A stretch of DNA of 64,000 nt from Algoriphagus aquimarinus (GCF_007997215.1 NZ_VORW01000006.1:62001-126000); one strand, 5' to 3'. Positions 35,574 through 45,306 are shown, counted from the stretch's first letter. Translations and numbers: made by a program. Notes: generated by a model from the sequence alone, not told the origin.

Positions 35574-36035
35574 TCAGACGGCAATACCGTGCTGTAGCCG
35601 CATGATTTCTGCTTTGAGAAGGTCTAAGCCTTCTGATACATCAATCAGACCAAGGGGTGCACGATTGCCAAGCGTGAAAAGTGGTCGCTCCATCCATCTT
35701 CTGAATCCTTCCCTACCAAAATAATTGATGCCCAGAGTATATAATTCGGCCAACTCATAGATCTTTTCGGACTGTGTGGTATCAAATACGTCTTTTCGCT
35801 GAAGGGTTTTGGAGGAAACACCCAAAGCCGTGGCTAGGGTATTATAATCAAGCCCCGATAGTTCTTTGAGGTTTTCAAAAGACTTTTTCTCGAGACCATT
35901 TCTAAAAGTCTCTACCCGACTTAGTGGCTCTTCCAAGCCGCTGGAAGCAATATCGAGCACATCGCCTACGGATAGATTGGTAGTCCGGAGATAAGCAACT
36001 GCAGGCTCATTGACTTTCTGATTTTTCTTTGCCAT
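35574..36035 (-). CDS. Xre/MbcA/ParS-type antitoxin (DUF2384)
   Basis: 153 residues. The N-terminal Xre-like helix-turn-helix region (~50-85) contains LSGLDYNTLATALGVSSKTLQRK. The C-terminal MbcA/ParS toxin-binding domain (~90-150) contains YELAELYTLGINYFGREGFRRWMERPLFTLGNRAPL (in pieces: FGREGFRRWMERP, LGNRAPLGLIDV), the DUF2384 signature. It binds and blocks the RES toxin encoded just downstream and probably represses the operon promoter. A good AAGGAGG (Shine-Dalgarno-like on the minus strand: CCTCCTTGAG context) is not required for the call; the start at 36035 fits the family. Confidence 0.92.
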   Translation of the reverse strand: MAKKNQKVNEPAVAYLRTTNLSVGDVLDIASSGLEEPLSRVETFRNGLEKKSFENLKELSGLDYNTLATALGVSSKTLQRKDVFDTTQSEKIYELAELYTLGINYFGREGFRRWMERPLFTLGNRAPLGLIDVSEGLDLLKAEIMRLQHGIAV

Positions 36036-36642
36036 AACTCAAGGAGGTAATTTGTCCTTTAAGATAACGTAAATTGTCTTATTTAGATCTTTTTTTGAAA
36101 AGTTTTTTTATCACAATTCGCACAAAAATGCGTGGAGGATCTTAGAGGGAATCCATTCACATCCAATTTGTTAGAGGCTTCAAATAGTTATCAAGATATG
36201 GATCTTTCAATTTCCTTTGATTGGTTCATTTTCAATTCTCACATTCTTCATTTTAAATTCTAATCTCTGCATTCTAATACTCAAGTCGCTCGCACTTGCT
36301 GACTTCGATACTGTAGAAGTCAAATTCGGTGGTCACTTTCCTCCGCTCGGTGTAGTGAAAAACCAGTTTGGAATAGGTGAGATTTTCAATTGCACTCTTA
36401 TATCCTTATCTATTTGTAATTGATTTAAGATCCAAAATATAAGCTTCAATTTCAAAGTCAATTTGCTTATTCTACATGATATTAAAGCGTAGTCACAAAC
36501 TCATCCCATAAACTATCTGACTACGCCTAAATGGGGCTTAGAAACTGCTTAAGGACAATTTGTAGCATGCAGCAACTCCTCCTCAAGAATAGTGAAACTT
36601 GATAAGTTTTAATTCATCTTTTAGAAGATTCCTGTTCAACCT
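36036..36642. other. gene-free region with REP-like element
   Basis: Contains the toxin-antitoxin promoter at the left. AGCGTAGTCACAAACTCATC through AACTATCTGACTACGCC and AAATGGGG at 36486-36537 is a diverged REP-like copy, 106 bases 3' of GH26. Around 36285-36375 the minus strand has an open frame with TERRKVTTEFDFYSIEV, which looks like a translated dispersed repeat rather than a gene. Confidence 0.4.
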
Positions 36643-37752
36643 TTATTTCTTTTTGTAAATATTCTTACTTGCCAAATCGCTTTCAAACCAAGTGAATTTA
36701 TCTTCATAAAATTTAGTGAAATCTGGCGCACTTGGATGGCCTGGAACCGGTGCATAATAGTGTGTTGGACTATTTCTATCATTGCGCCAAACCAACACAT
36801 AAGAAAGCCTGAGCTTCTTTGCTTTCATTACTTTCAGGAGCGTTTCTGTCCACCATGTCTCATTTGGGATAGACTCCAGACCAGTTTCTGTAAAAGCAGC
36901 CAATTTTTTGTGCTTTCGGGCATAATCAGAGACTATTCTCAATTTCTTGGTAGCCGCGTCCAAGTCATATCTGTTTCTTCCCATGTCGGCATAATTGTCC
37001 ATCCCGACCAAGTCCACCCATTCATCACCCGGGTATCTTTCCAGATATTCGGCTTCGGTATTAAACCTATTATCAGGCGAAAATGCCCAAATAAGATTGT
37101 GGACATTCTTCTCATCTCTTAAATAGCTGGCAGTAAATTTCCAAAGGGTTTTATATTCATTCACTGTGCAGTGAGAAGCTCCCCACCAAAACCAATCTCC
37201 GTCAAACTCATGGTAAGGCCTGAAAATCATAGGAACTAATTCACCGTCGGCTCCTTTGCATGAGCTTAACCATGTCGCTACATCATTTAAAATCCCCTTG
37301 TATTTATCATGTCCATCACCTCCAGGGATTAACCTTGAGACCACTTCGGTAGAGTCTGATCCTTCCCAATAAAAACCACCTTTTCCCATAGGATTGTAAA
37401 AGTGCCAAGCAATAGTAACTATGCCTCCGCGGTTGTAAGCATCTTCTACAGTCTTCTTTAATTTTGCTTTATACGCTTCGGAATTTCTCCCGGTAAAACC
37501 ACTGAAATCTACTCCTATCATTCCTGGATGTGTTCCTACCACGGATTTCACATCGGATCTATCTTCGTCACCACTCCATCCTCTTCCATATTCAGTGGCA
37601 TGTTGATGGGCAAAAATTGTCCCTCTCTTTTGGATTTTTCTCATTGACTTAAAAAGATTGACCGTTTCCCGGGTAGCATTTTTGTCCATCAACTGGGAGA
37701 AGCCAAAAGTTGAAAAGATCATTAGGGAAACCATTAGTAAGGCTTTTTTCAT
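36643..37752 (-). CDS. GH26 beta-mannanase, secreted
   Basis: 369 residues with the signal peptide MKKALLMVSLMIFSTFGFSQ. GH26 TIM-barrel markers appear in order: GTIFAHQHATEYGRGW (~45-59), PGMIGVDFSGF (~76-86), TIAWHFYNPM (~113-122), the acid/base Glu182 in FRPYHEFDGDWFWWG and the nucleophile Glu289 in AAFTETGLES. The barrel is complete without carbohydrate-binding modules. GH26 enzymes hydrolyse beta-1,4-mannan or beta-1,3-1,4 xylan/glucan linkages; the strongly conserved WFWWG points to mannanase. It is isolated from other sugar genes, downstream of an OCD fossil at ~38.0 kb, which may mark an insertion site. Confidence 0.92.
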   Translation of the reverse strand: MKKALLMVSLMIFSTFGFSQLMDKNATRETVNLFKSMRKIQKRGTIFAHQHATEYGRGWSGDEDRSDVKSVVGTHPGMIGVDFSGFTGRNSEAYKAKLKKTVEDAYNRGGIVTIAWHFYNPMGKGGFYWEGSDSTEVVSRLIPGGDGHDKYKGILNDVATWLSSCKGADGELVPMIFRPYHEFDGDWFWWGASHCTVNEYKTLWKFTASYLRDEKNVHNLIWAFSPDNRFNTEAEYLERYPGDEWVDLVGMDNYADMGRNRYDLDAATKKLRIVSDYARKHKKLAAFTETGLESIPNETWWTETLLKVMKAKKLRLSYVLVWRNDRNSPTHYYAPVPGHPSAPDFTKFYEDKFTWFESDLASKNIYKKK

Positions 37753-37953
37753 TGATTAAGTGTTTTTTTCTTAAATGATTTTAATTTTAGACTATTCCAC
37801 ACTCACTTTTGAAAGAATCAAACGCGGAAGAAACAATGTCTTTGAGGTCTCAGTCTAATGGATTTATAAAAGAGGTATATATAGTATAGCTGTTGTTATT
37901 GATAGTTTTCACTATCTATTTCTTATTGATGTAAGGTAAAATAACATTGGGTA

Positions 37954-38065
37954 ATTTTTATTCTCCAAGAGACCAATAGCGTCGCGGTAAGATCTTCTAC
38001 AGGCAATTTGGCAGATTTGAATAGCGCGAACTCCTTAGTCGAAGTTCGGCCAGGATGAATCTCTG
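37954..38065 (-). pseudogene. fossil C-terminus of an OCD/mu-crystallin gene
   Basis: The minus strand reads EIHPGRTSTKEFALFKSAKL then PVEDLTATLLVSW. The intact OCD-family gene at 24323 reads GIHPGRTSSEEITLFKSAGL, AVEDLAAALLVYK at its C-terminus. About 35 codons survive and no upstream part is visible. It ends in an unrelated tail before a TAA. Confidence 0.8.
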
Positions 38066-38447
38066 TAATCTTACATTTAAACTCGACAAACAATAATTCG
38101 TCGACTAAAATTGGATGGAGAATCGCTCATGTTACTGTTTATTTTGTCTGTGATGAACTATCCTTCGATTTCGAGACTCTCGTCTCTCAAGTGCTCAGGA
38201 TGACAGCCTCGAAGGGAAGTCACAAACCGGGGCGGTGGGTTCTGGACTTATTTCTGTAGTAAATCAAATTTATGCCTTTCCTGTATAAGACGCAGAATCT
38301 GAGACTCTATTTCTTAGGTAAAATAGATATTTGGCAGGGATAATTTATGCCTTTAATATAAAAACAGAGAGAAGCGATGTCAGAGAGTCATTTAAAATGC
38401 TGTAATAAGCCTGCATTGTTGACAGTAGGTCTTTGACTACCAGACTA

Positions 38448-38537
38448 GAAGATTACCTGAATTCTAGCGCTAGGAATCCCGCCACGGCGGGTAGGTACTC
38501 AGGATTTAAGGGTCTGATTGAGGTTGATTATTGGTAA
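38448..38537 (+). pseudogene. C-terminal fossil of a REP-associated tyrosine transposase
   Basis: The frame reads EDYLNSSARN, PATAGR, YSGFKGLIEVDYW, stop. It matches the second fossil at 59560-59697 (EDYLYSSARN, YAGMKGLIEVDYW, stop) except for a six-codon insertion from a GCC/GGC inverted repeat. This is the conserved end of TnpA_REP/Y1 (RAYT) transposases; the catalytic N-terminal part is absent. Confidence 0.7.
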
Positions 38538-38559
38538 ATAACTCGTTTGAGCCAATTGG

Positions 38560-38709
38560 GTCTCGACCGCTGTATGGGATGAGGGGGTATTAGGGTAGGG
38601 CAAGGCGTTGAAAAACAATCTGCCGCGGCTGATTGTTTTAGCCTTAGGCCAGGGGGTAGGGCAGGCATTCTACCCTTAGATGAACGATCTGGCTACACCC
38701 AGATGGGGT
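38560..38709. repeat. composite REP-like element
   Basis: It contains TCTCGACCGCTGTATGGGAT, then a large imperfect palindrome (AGGCGTTGAAAAACAATC / GATTGTTTTAGCCT around TGCCGCGGCT), then GAACGATCTGGCTACACCCA and GATGGGG. It sits 22 bases 3' of a RAYT fossil. Confidence 0.65.
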
Positions 38710-39032
38710 TAGTTAAGCGTATAAATTAATCCTCAAACGCCCTTACAATAACCTCTCTATAATTCAGCAATAGAATTTTCATGGTTATTAAGTCAGCCTT
38801 ATTTAAAATATTCTTTGCAAAATAAGGTCACGAGCAAATTAATGTAGATATTCCCTCCCTGGCTTTCAGTACTTCATATATCTTTTAAAGAAGCTGATTC
38901 AAATGAATAAGAAATTCATAAGTAACTATATATTCTCTGGCAGAAATTTACTCCTCTACCAGATTTCGGAGCTTCCAAAAATTAACATTTCATATTTTTT
39001 TATAACCCCATGATAAAAAATCAATTCTGATC

Positions 39033-42000
39033 ATGAAGCAGACCCAATTGATAAATACCTTTTTAGACCAAAGCAAACATCCTATTTGGATGATTAACCT
39101 TGATTTCCAGTTGATTTACGCCAATAAAGCATATCTAGATTCTACGAAAAAAGTGACTGGAGAGCAAAGGAAGCTAAACGAATCAATATTTGATGAAAGT
39201 GACAATGAAGTTGAAATCAAAAAATGGAAAGCTCATTATAGCAGGGCATTTAAAGGGGATCATTTTGAAATTGAAGAGCACTTCACTGATCAAGATTCGA
39301 ATAACACACAATACAGTCAAATCACTTTTGAACCATTGCTGGGAGACGATGGTGAAGTTTTTGCCGCAAGCTGCCAATCCAAAGATATTTCTCACATCAT
39401 AAATCAAAGATCTGAGGCTAAGCAATTGATAGATTCATCATTGGATGTTTTTTGTACGATCAATGAAAAAGGAGATTTCGTATATGTGAGTGCTGCTTCT
39501 ATCAGTCTTTGGGGTTATTCGCCTGAAGAGTTAGTGGGCAAATCTTACCTAGGTTTTGTATTGGAAGAAGATGTAGCCAAAACTAAGGAAGTTGCGAAGA
39601 CTATTCTTAGTGGAAAAGACACCCGATCTTTCACGAATCGCTATAGGAAAAAGGATGGCGGAATTTCCTATAATTTGTGGTCGGTAAGGTGGGATAACCG
39701 TACCAGGTTGCATTACTCTGTTGCCAGAGATGGTTGGGAGAAAATTGAGCAGGAGGAGGAATTATTACGAAGTGAACAACGTTTTAAGGCTTTAGTTCAG
39801 GAAGGTTATGATCTTTACGCCATCATAGATTTACAAGGACGTTATATTTATATGAGCCCTTCAAGTACTGCTATTATAGGCATACCTCCGGAGGCATTCA
39901 TCGGTAGAGATGCGTTTGAATTTATTCATCCTGAGGACATGGAAAAGACACGGTCCAATCTAAAAAAAGTAAGGACCGAAGGTAAAGTGGTCATGGAGAA
40001 CTATCGTGCTAAAAATCAAAATGATGAATGGCGATGGGTTGAGACGGTGCTCACTAATATGTTAGATAATCCTGCTGTAAATGGTATTGTTATTAACTCT
40101 AGAGATATTACAGATAAAATTGAACAAGAAGAAAAAATTCTACTAAGTCAAAAAAGGTTTGAGTCCTTAGTTGAAAATGGTCTGGATTGCGTCATCATAA
40201 TCTCCCCGGAAGGTAACACTACCTATGTATCTGGCTCGGTTAAAAAAGTTCTTGGCTATTCTCCGGCTGACGTAATGGATATAGACTTTAGAGAATTAGT
40301 TCACCCTGAAGATATAGCCGGTTCGGAAAATGCTTTGTTACTCAGTATAAATAACCCTGGAGTTCCAATGAAGGGATACACTTCGAGAGTAAAGCACAAG
40401 AACGGTTCTTGGCGATGGATAGAACCAGTTATTACCAATTTGCTTCATGATCCTTCGGTCATGGGGATTGTAGATAATTTCAGAGATATCACAGAACAAG
40501 TACAGGAGCAAGAAAGACTGAAACTACTTGAGAGCGTAATCACTAATACAAAAGATGCAGTTTTAATCACGGAAGCAGAACCATATGACGAACCTGGGCC
40601 AAAGATCATTTACGTAAATGAAGCTTTTACCAAGATGACAGGTTACGAGGCTGAGGAAGTCATTGGTAAATCACCGCGAATACTGCAAGGTCCTAATTCT
40701 AATAAAGAAGACCTTGCAAAACTAGGGAGTGCACTCAGAAATTGGGAGCCCCATGAAACAACCATTCTTAATTATAAAAAAAACGGCGAAGAATTCTGGA
40801 CCAACTTCACCGTGACGCCTGTGGCCAATGAAAAAGGTTGGTACACCCACTGGGTTGCTATAGAAAGGGATGTGACGGAGCAAAAAAACAGAGAGATAGA
40901 AAAAAATCTCATTAATACAATCAGTGATATTTTCCATCAAAGCATTGATAATGATTTAACACTATGCCTTTCAAATCTTTGCGAGCATATTACTCAGGTT
41001 GGTGATTTTGATATAGCAGAAGTTTGGTTGCCTTCTATTGATGATAAAAGTATTAATCGGGTAGCTCATTACGAGAAAGGTAAAGCGGGAGATGTCTTTT
41101 TCAAGTTAACGAAGCAAATCACCTCCTGTGCTCTTGGTCAAGGATTGCCTGGCTACGTTTGGAAAAACAAAAAGACAGAGGTCTGGGAAAATGTTGAAGG
41201 GAAATGGCTTGCGCAAAGAAAGTTAGCCGCTAAAAAGGCAGGTTTTGAGGTCATGATGGGAGTACCTCTAAAACATAAAGATGAGGTAATTGGGGTACTT
41301 TTATTAGGCACAATTAGAACTAAGTCGGCACTTACTCAATATGTCGACTTATTGAAAAAATTAGAGTTAGCGATCGGTAGTGAACTCAGCCGTAAGAAAA
41401 TAGAAATCGAACTGGCTCAAATTTTTGACTTTACACCTGACTTGATTTGCATGGCAGGTTTTGATGGCCACATAAAAAGGATTAATCCAGCTGGCTTAGC
41501 ATTGCTGGGTTACTCTTTAGAAGAAATGCGCTCAAAGCCCATCAGTTCATTTTTATATGAGCAAGATCGATTTTTAACGCAAGAACATCAAAGGAAGCTG
41601 CACAGTGGTGAAAGACTAAACAACTTTGAAAACCGCTATGTCACCAAAGAAGGAAAAATAATATGGCTAAGCTGGACGGCTACTCCATCACCTGACCACG
41701 AGATTGTTTATGCGGTAGCAAAAGACATTACCGAAGAAAAAAAACTAAGAGAATTGAATCGCCAAGTTGGCGAGTTGGCTAAAATCGGAAGTTGGGAAGT
41801 TGATTTAGGGAAACAATCTGTTTTTTGGTCAGAAGAAGTTCATCGATTACACGAAACGGACCCCAACTCCTTTGTACCAAGTTTTGAAGGATCTATCAAT
41901 TTTTATAGATCTGATTTTCATGATATGGTTAGGTCAACTATTGAAAAATGTATCGCTACTGGAAAACCCTATTACATTGAAGCAGTGTTGGTAACTGCGA

Positions 42001-44678
42001 ATCAAAAAGAAACTTGGGTACGGGGTACGGGAAGTGCGGAATTTATTGATGGCAAATGCACTCGAATTTTTGGAAGTATTCAGGATATAGACGATACCAA
42101 ACAATCACAAATAAGGCTACAATCGTTAGCTAGCAACTTACCTGGCGTAATATATCAATACATTATTAAGCCAGATGGAACTGACAGTTTAAAGAACGTG
42201 TCTGAAGGCTCAGGACCAGTTTGGGGCTTTGCTAGTGAAGCAGTGATTGACAATATCCAATTAGCTTGGGACAATATAAAAGCTGGAGGTGATCTTGAAA
42301 AAGTTAAAAAAAGTCTCTCTCATGCTATAGAGTTCAAAACAAATTGGACGTGTCGCTATAAATACATGATGCCATCGGGTGAACTTCGTACACATTTAGG
42401 GATTGGAACACCTACTTTTTTATCAGACGGAACTGTTCTTTTCAATTCGATCGACCTCGATATTACGCAGGAAGTCAAAAATGAAGAGCTGCTAAAAGAG
42501 ATTACCGACATAGCGAGAATCGGGAGTTGGGAGATGGACTTGATCAACCAAGATGGAGAATACGTATACTGGTCTCCAATTCTGCGGGAAATAGTGGAAG
42601 TAGACGATAGTTACGACACTACCTTAACTGGAGGCATTGAGTTTCATATTGGAGAAAGTAAAGAGCGAATAAAGAAAGCACTGGAACTTTTGATTACTGA
42701 GGGTATTGAGTTTGATGAAGAGATACTGCTGTGCACAGCAAAAGGAAATGAGCGCTGGAATCGATGCATTGGTAAAAGTGAAATGGTAAATGGAAAACGT
42801 ATTAGAGTTTATGGTAGCTATCAAGATATTCATGAAAGAAAAATAGCTGAAATAGCAGTGCGGGAAAGCGAGGCCAAGTTCAGAACTATATTTGAAATTG
42901 CTTCTCTAGGTATTGCACAGGTTAATCCGACAAATGGCCGAATAATTTTGGCCAACTCTTATTATGAAACCATTACTGGGTATACCGTAAAAGAGCTGCT
43001 TAAAATAGATTTCCCAAAACTCACTCACCCTGATGACCGTGAGAAAGATTGGGAATTATTCAGCAAAGCAGCCCACGGAGAAGAAGAGTATAGCAATGAA
43101 AAACGGTATGTTAGAAAAGACGGGAGCATTGTTTGGGTACGAATTCACCTAGCATTCATCAGGGACGAAACTGGAAAACCCATCAGGACTGTAGCCATTT
43201 GTGAAGATATTTCAGAAAGAAAAAAAGCAGAGCAAGAAAAAAGCAGTTTACAGGAAACTATCGAAAACAGCCTAAATGAAATATATATATTCGATGTCGA
43301 CACCCATCAGTTTAACTATGTTAATCAAGGCGCGTTGCTTAATTTGGGCTATTCAAAACAAGAAATAAAGACTTTAACTCCCCTTGATCTAAAGCCTGAT
43401 TACACAGAAACTTCTTTCAATCAACTTATTGCTCCTTTAAAAAGTAATGAAAAGGAGAAAATTGTGTTTTTCACAAACCATAAACGAAAAGACGGAAGCC
43501 TTTATCCTGTGGAAGTCCATTTACAATTAGTATCTGATGGCAACACTAAACGCTTTCTAGCCATTATACTGGATATTACAGAGCGGAGAAAAGCCGAAGA
43601 AGAAAACAGGTTCAAAGCTAATTTATTAAGCACGATTGGTCAGGCTGCTATTGCGACAAACCTAGATGGAATTGTTAATTACTGGAACAAAGCTGCTGAA
43701 AATATTTATGGTTGGAAACGGGAAGAAGCACTAGGAAGGCACATTATGGACCTCACAACTCCTGATGCCAATAAAGAAGAAGCTCAAGATATAATGGAAG
43801 TGCTCAAAAACGGGCAAATATGGCTAGGAGAGTTTAACGTGCGAAAAAAAGATGGGACAAGTTTTCCAGCCATGATTTCCAATTCTCCAACCTATAATGA
43901 GCAAAATATATTATCTGGAATGATTGGCATTTCTTCAGACATTTCGGAGAAAGTAAAAAATGAACTATTACTCAAACAATATACACTCGAACTCGAGCGC
44001 TCAAACGAAGAACTCGAACAATTCGCTTATGTTGCCTCTCACGATCTTCAAGAGCCTTTGAGGATGGTTTCTAGCTTCATGGATCTATTGAAGCTAAAAT
44101 ACGGGCATAAACTCGATGAAAAGGGACTACAGTATATCTATTTTGCTACAGACGGTGCCAAAAGAATGAAAAAGATTATACTTGATCTGTTAGACTATTC
44201 TAGAGCAACTAAGCATACCGATGGAATAGAAGTGGTAAATTTCAACGATGTGCTGTCTGAATTTGAGCAACTGAGAAGAAAACTTATTGTAGAAAAATCA
44301 GCTGTAATAAAGTCTAATAATCTGCCCACATTAACTACTTATAAGGTAGCTAGTGTTCAAATAATACATTGTCTATTGGACAATGCACTTAAGTATTCGA
44401 TAGACGATACTCCGCCCATAATTGAGATTATTGCCATGGAAAACGAAACAGAATGGGCATTTTCGATCACAGATAATGGGATAGGAATTGATCCTCAGTT
44501 CCACGAGAAAATATTCATTATTTTCCAAAGACTCCATAATAAGGATAAGTATACTGGAACGGGAATAGGTCTTTCTATTGCCAAAAGGCAGGTTGAATTC
44601 TTAGGGGGCAAGATTTGGTTAGAATCTGTTCCCGGAGAAGGCACAGTGTTTTATTTCACAATTCCAAAAACTAAATAG
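39033..44678 (+). CDS. giant cytoplasmic multi-PAS sensor histidine kinase
   Basis: 1881 residues without membrane helices. I count about twelve PAS domains (start points near 8, 130, 250, 370, 495, 795, 915, 1035, 1155, 1285, 1405, 1525) and one GAF domain (~620-790, ending at an IEIELAQ linker). Each PAS ends in DIT/DIS-E-R/Q-type linkers. PAS5 has a LOV-like SPRILQGPNSN, but the flavin-binding Cys is Pro. The C-terminus has HisKA with phospho-His in AYVASHDLQEPLRM (~1668) and a HATPase (DNALKYS, ITDNGIGIDP, YTGTGIGLSIAKRQ), resembling cyanobacterial phytochrome-type kinases. The single-domain regulator gene begins one base after the stop. Confidence 0.93.
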   Translation: MKQTQLINTFLDQSKHPIWMINLDFQLIYANKAYLDSTKKVTGEQRKLNESIFDESDNEVEIKKWKAHYSRAFKGDHFEIEEHFTDQDSNNTQYSQITFEPLLGDDGEVFAASCQSKDISHIINQRSEAKQLIDSSLDVFCTINEKGDFVYVSAASISLWGYSPEELVGKSYLGFVLEEDVAKTKEVAKTILSGKDTRSFTNRYRKKDGGISYNLWSVRWDNRTRLHYSVARDGWEKIEQEEELLRSEQRFKALVQEGYDLYAIIDLQGRYIYMSPSSTAIIGIPPEAFIGRDAFEFIHPEDMEKTRSNLKKVRTEGKVVMENYRAKNQNDEWRWVETVLTNMLDNPAVNGIVINSRDITDKIEQEEKILLSQKRFESLVENGLDCVIIISPEGNTTYVSGSVKKVLGYSPADVMDIDFRELVHPEDIAGSENALLLSINNPGVPMKGYTSRVKHKNGSWRWIEPVITNLLHDPSVMGIVDNFRDITEQVQEQERLKLLESVITNTKDAVLITEAEPYDEPGPKIIYVNEAFTKMTGYEAEEVIGKSPRILQGPNSNKEDLAKLGSALRNWEPHETTILNYKKNGEEFWTNFTVTPVANEKGWYTHWVAIERDVTEQKNREIEKNLINTISDIFHQSIDNDLTLCLSNLCEHITQVGDFDIAEVWLPSIDDKSINRVAHYEKGKAGDVFFKLTKQITSCALGQGLPGYVWKNKKTEVWENVEGKWLAQRKLAAKKAGFEVMMGVPLKHKDEVIGVLLLGTIRTKSALTQYVDLLKKLELAIGSELSRKKIEIELAQIFDFTPDLICMAGFDGHIKRINPAGLALLGYSLEEMRSKPISSFLYEQDRFLTQEHQRKLHSGERLNNFENRYVTKEGKIIWLSWTATPSPDHEIVYAVAKDITEEKKLRELNRQVGELAKIGSWEVDLGKQSVFWSEEVHRLHETDPNSFVPSFEGSINFYRSDFHDMVRSTIEKCIATGKPYYIEAVLVTANQKETWVRGTGSAEFIDGKCTRIFGSIQDIDDTKQSQIRLQSLASNLPGVIYQYIIKPDGTDSLKNVSEGSGPVWGFASEAVIDNIQLAWDNIKAGGDLEKVKKSLSHAIEFKTNWTCRYKYMMPSGELRTHLGIGTPTFLSDGTVLFNSIDLDITQEVKNEELLKEITDIARIGSWEMDLINQDGEYVYWSPILREIVEVDDSYDTTLTGGIEFHIGESKERIKKALELLITEGIEFDEEILLCTAKGNERWNRCIGKSEMVNGKRIRVYGSYQDIHERKIAEIAVRESEAKFRTIFEIASLGIAQVNPTNGRIILANSYYETITGYTVKELLKIDFPKLTHPDDREKDWELFSKAAHGEEEYSNEKRYVRKDGSIVWVRIHLAFIRDETGKPIRTVAICEDISERKKAEQEKSSLQETIENSLNEIYIFDVDTHQFNYVNQGALLNLGYSKQEIKTLTPLDLKPDYTETSFNQLIAPLKSNEKEKIVFFTNHKRKDGSLYPVEVHLQLVSDGNTKRFLAIILDITERRKAEEENRFKANLLSTIGQAAIATNLDGIVNYWNKAAENIYGWKREEALGRHIMDLTTPDANKEEAQDIMEVLKNGQIWLGEFNVRKKDGTSFPAMISNSPTYNEQNILSGMIGISSDISEKVKNELLLKQYTLELERSNEELEQFAYVASHDLQEPLRMVSSFMDLLKLKYGHKLDEKGLQYIYFATDGAKRMKKIILDLLDYSRATKHTDGIEVVNFNDVLSEFEQLRRKLIVEKSAVIKSNNLPTLTTYKVASVQIIHCLLDNALKYSIDDTPPIIEIIAMENETEWAFSITDNGIGIDPQFHEKIFIIFQRLHNKDKYTGTGIGLSIAKRQVEFLGGKIWLESVPGEGTVFYFTIPKTK

Positions 44679-44679
44679 C

Positions 44680-45120
44680 ATGGAAAATAAAAAAAACAAT
44701 CTCGCTCACATACTATTGGTAGAAGACAATGAAGGAGATATTTTGCTCACCCAAGAAGCTTTTGAGGCATGTAAAGTAAAGACAGAAATAAGCATTGCAA
44801 AAAATGGTCAAGAAGCACTTGATTTTCTGTTTAAAAAAGGATCTTATGTCAATGCGAAAAAGCCTGACCTTGTTCTTTTGGACATTAATTTACCCATATT
44901 CAACGGCCATGAGGTTTTACGGCAGATCAAGGCCGACTCCATTCTCAAAAAAATCCCAGTAATTATGCTCACCACATCATCCAATCAAAAAGATTTGGAT
45001 GAAGCCTATGGAAATCACTGCAATAGCTATGTGAAAAAACCACTCGAAATGAGCGAGTTTTTAGGTGCGATACTGAAAATCGAAGAGTTTTGGTTGCAGC
45101 TCACAACATTGTCAGAGTAA
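44680..45120 (+). CDS. single-domain response regulator (Rcp1/CheY-like)
   Basis: 146 residues. AHILLVEDNEGDILLTQEAF carries the acidic pocket, DLVLLDINLPIFNGHEVL the phospho-acceptor Asp (~66), VIMLTTSS the Thr/Ser switch and YVKKPLEMSEF the conserved Lys. The EDNEGD...LDINLP...GNHCNSYVKKP pattern is that of Rcp1-type regulators that partner HisKA kinases of the phytochrome class. The gene begins 1 base after the kinase stop, so the two form a kinase/regulator pair. With no output domain, it probably relays phosphate to other proteins. Confidence 0.94.
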   Translation: MENKKNNLAHILLVEDNEGDILLTQEAFEACKVKTEISIAKNGQEALDFLFKKGSYVNAKKPDLVLLDINLPIFNGHEVLRQIKADSILKKIPVIMLTTSSNQKDLDEAYGNHCNSYVKKPLEMSEFLGAILKIEEFWLQLTTLSE

Positions 45121-45225
45121 CAGAAAACCACGATAACAAACACATTCTTCTAGTTAAGCGATTGTGGAGAAGTGAGTGTTGGTTCAATAGTTTCAGCCGG
45201 GTGACGAAGCCTTAGACACCACATC

Positions 45226-45250
45226 GGTCTGACTACACCCAGACGGGGGG
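45226..45250. repeat. REP-like element
   Basis: TCGGTCTGACTACACCCAGA followed by CGGGG. GTCTG and CAGAC form a 5-base stem around ACTACACC. It lies 177 bases 3' of the hybrid kinase gene. Confidence 0.65.
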
Positions 45251-45276
45251 CTCCCGACCATCATTAACTCTCATAA

Positions 45277-45306
45277 AAAAAATCCCTCAGATTTCTCCGA
45301 GGGAGA
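45277..45306 (-). terminator. minus-strand terminator-like hairpin
   Basis: TCCCTC at 45285-45290 pairs with GAGGGA at 45301-45306, and an A8 run precedes it, giving a T-tract on the minus strand. It could end transcription of the hybrid kinase gene. A diverged relative lies at 53970-53999. Confidence 0.55.

Larger units (their letters stand above)
37753..39032. other. 1.3-kb gene-free interval with gene fossils and repeats
   Basis: No intact gene. From left to right it holds the GH26 promoter, an OCD C-terminal fossil (37954-38065), a CTTCGATTTCGAGACTCTCG/CTCAGGATGACAG type intergenic repeat near 38160-38206, a RAYT fossil (38448-38537), a composite REP-like element (38560-38709) and the upstream region of the giant kinase. 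Confidence 0.5.

Noticed and set aside
36217-36423. Plus-strand 68-codon ORF between toxin-antitoxin and GH26
   Set aside because: No domain; the stretch looks like a dispersed repeat.
39183-39425. Minus-strand ORFs inside the large kinase genes
   Set aside because: Antisense shadows of well-supported PAS domain coding sequence.
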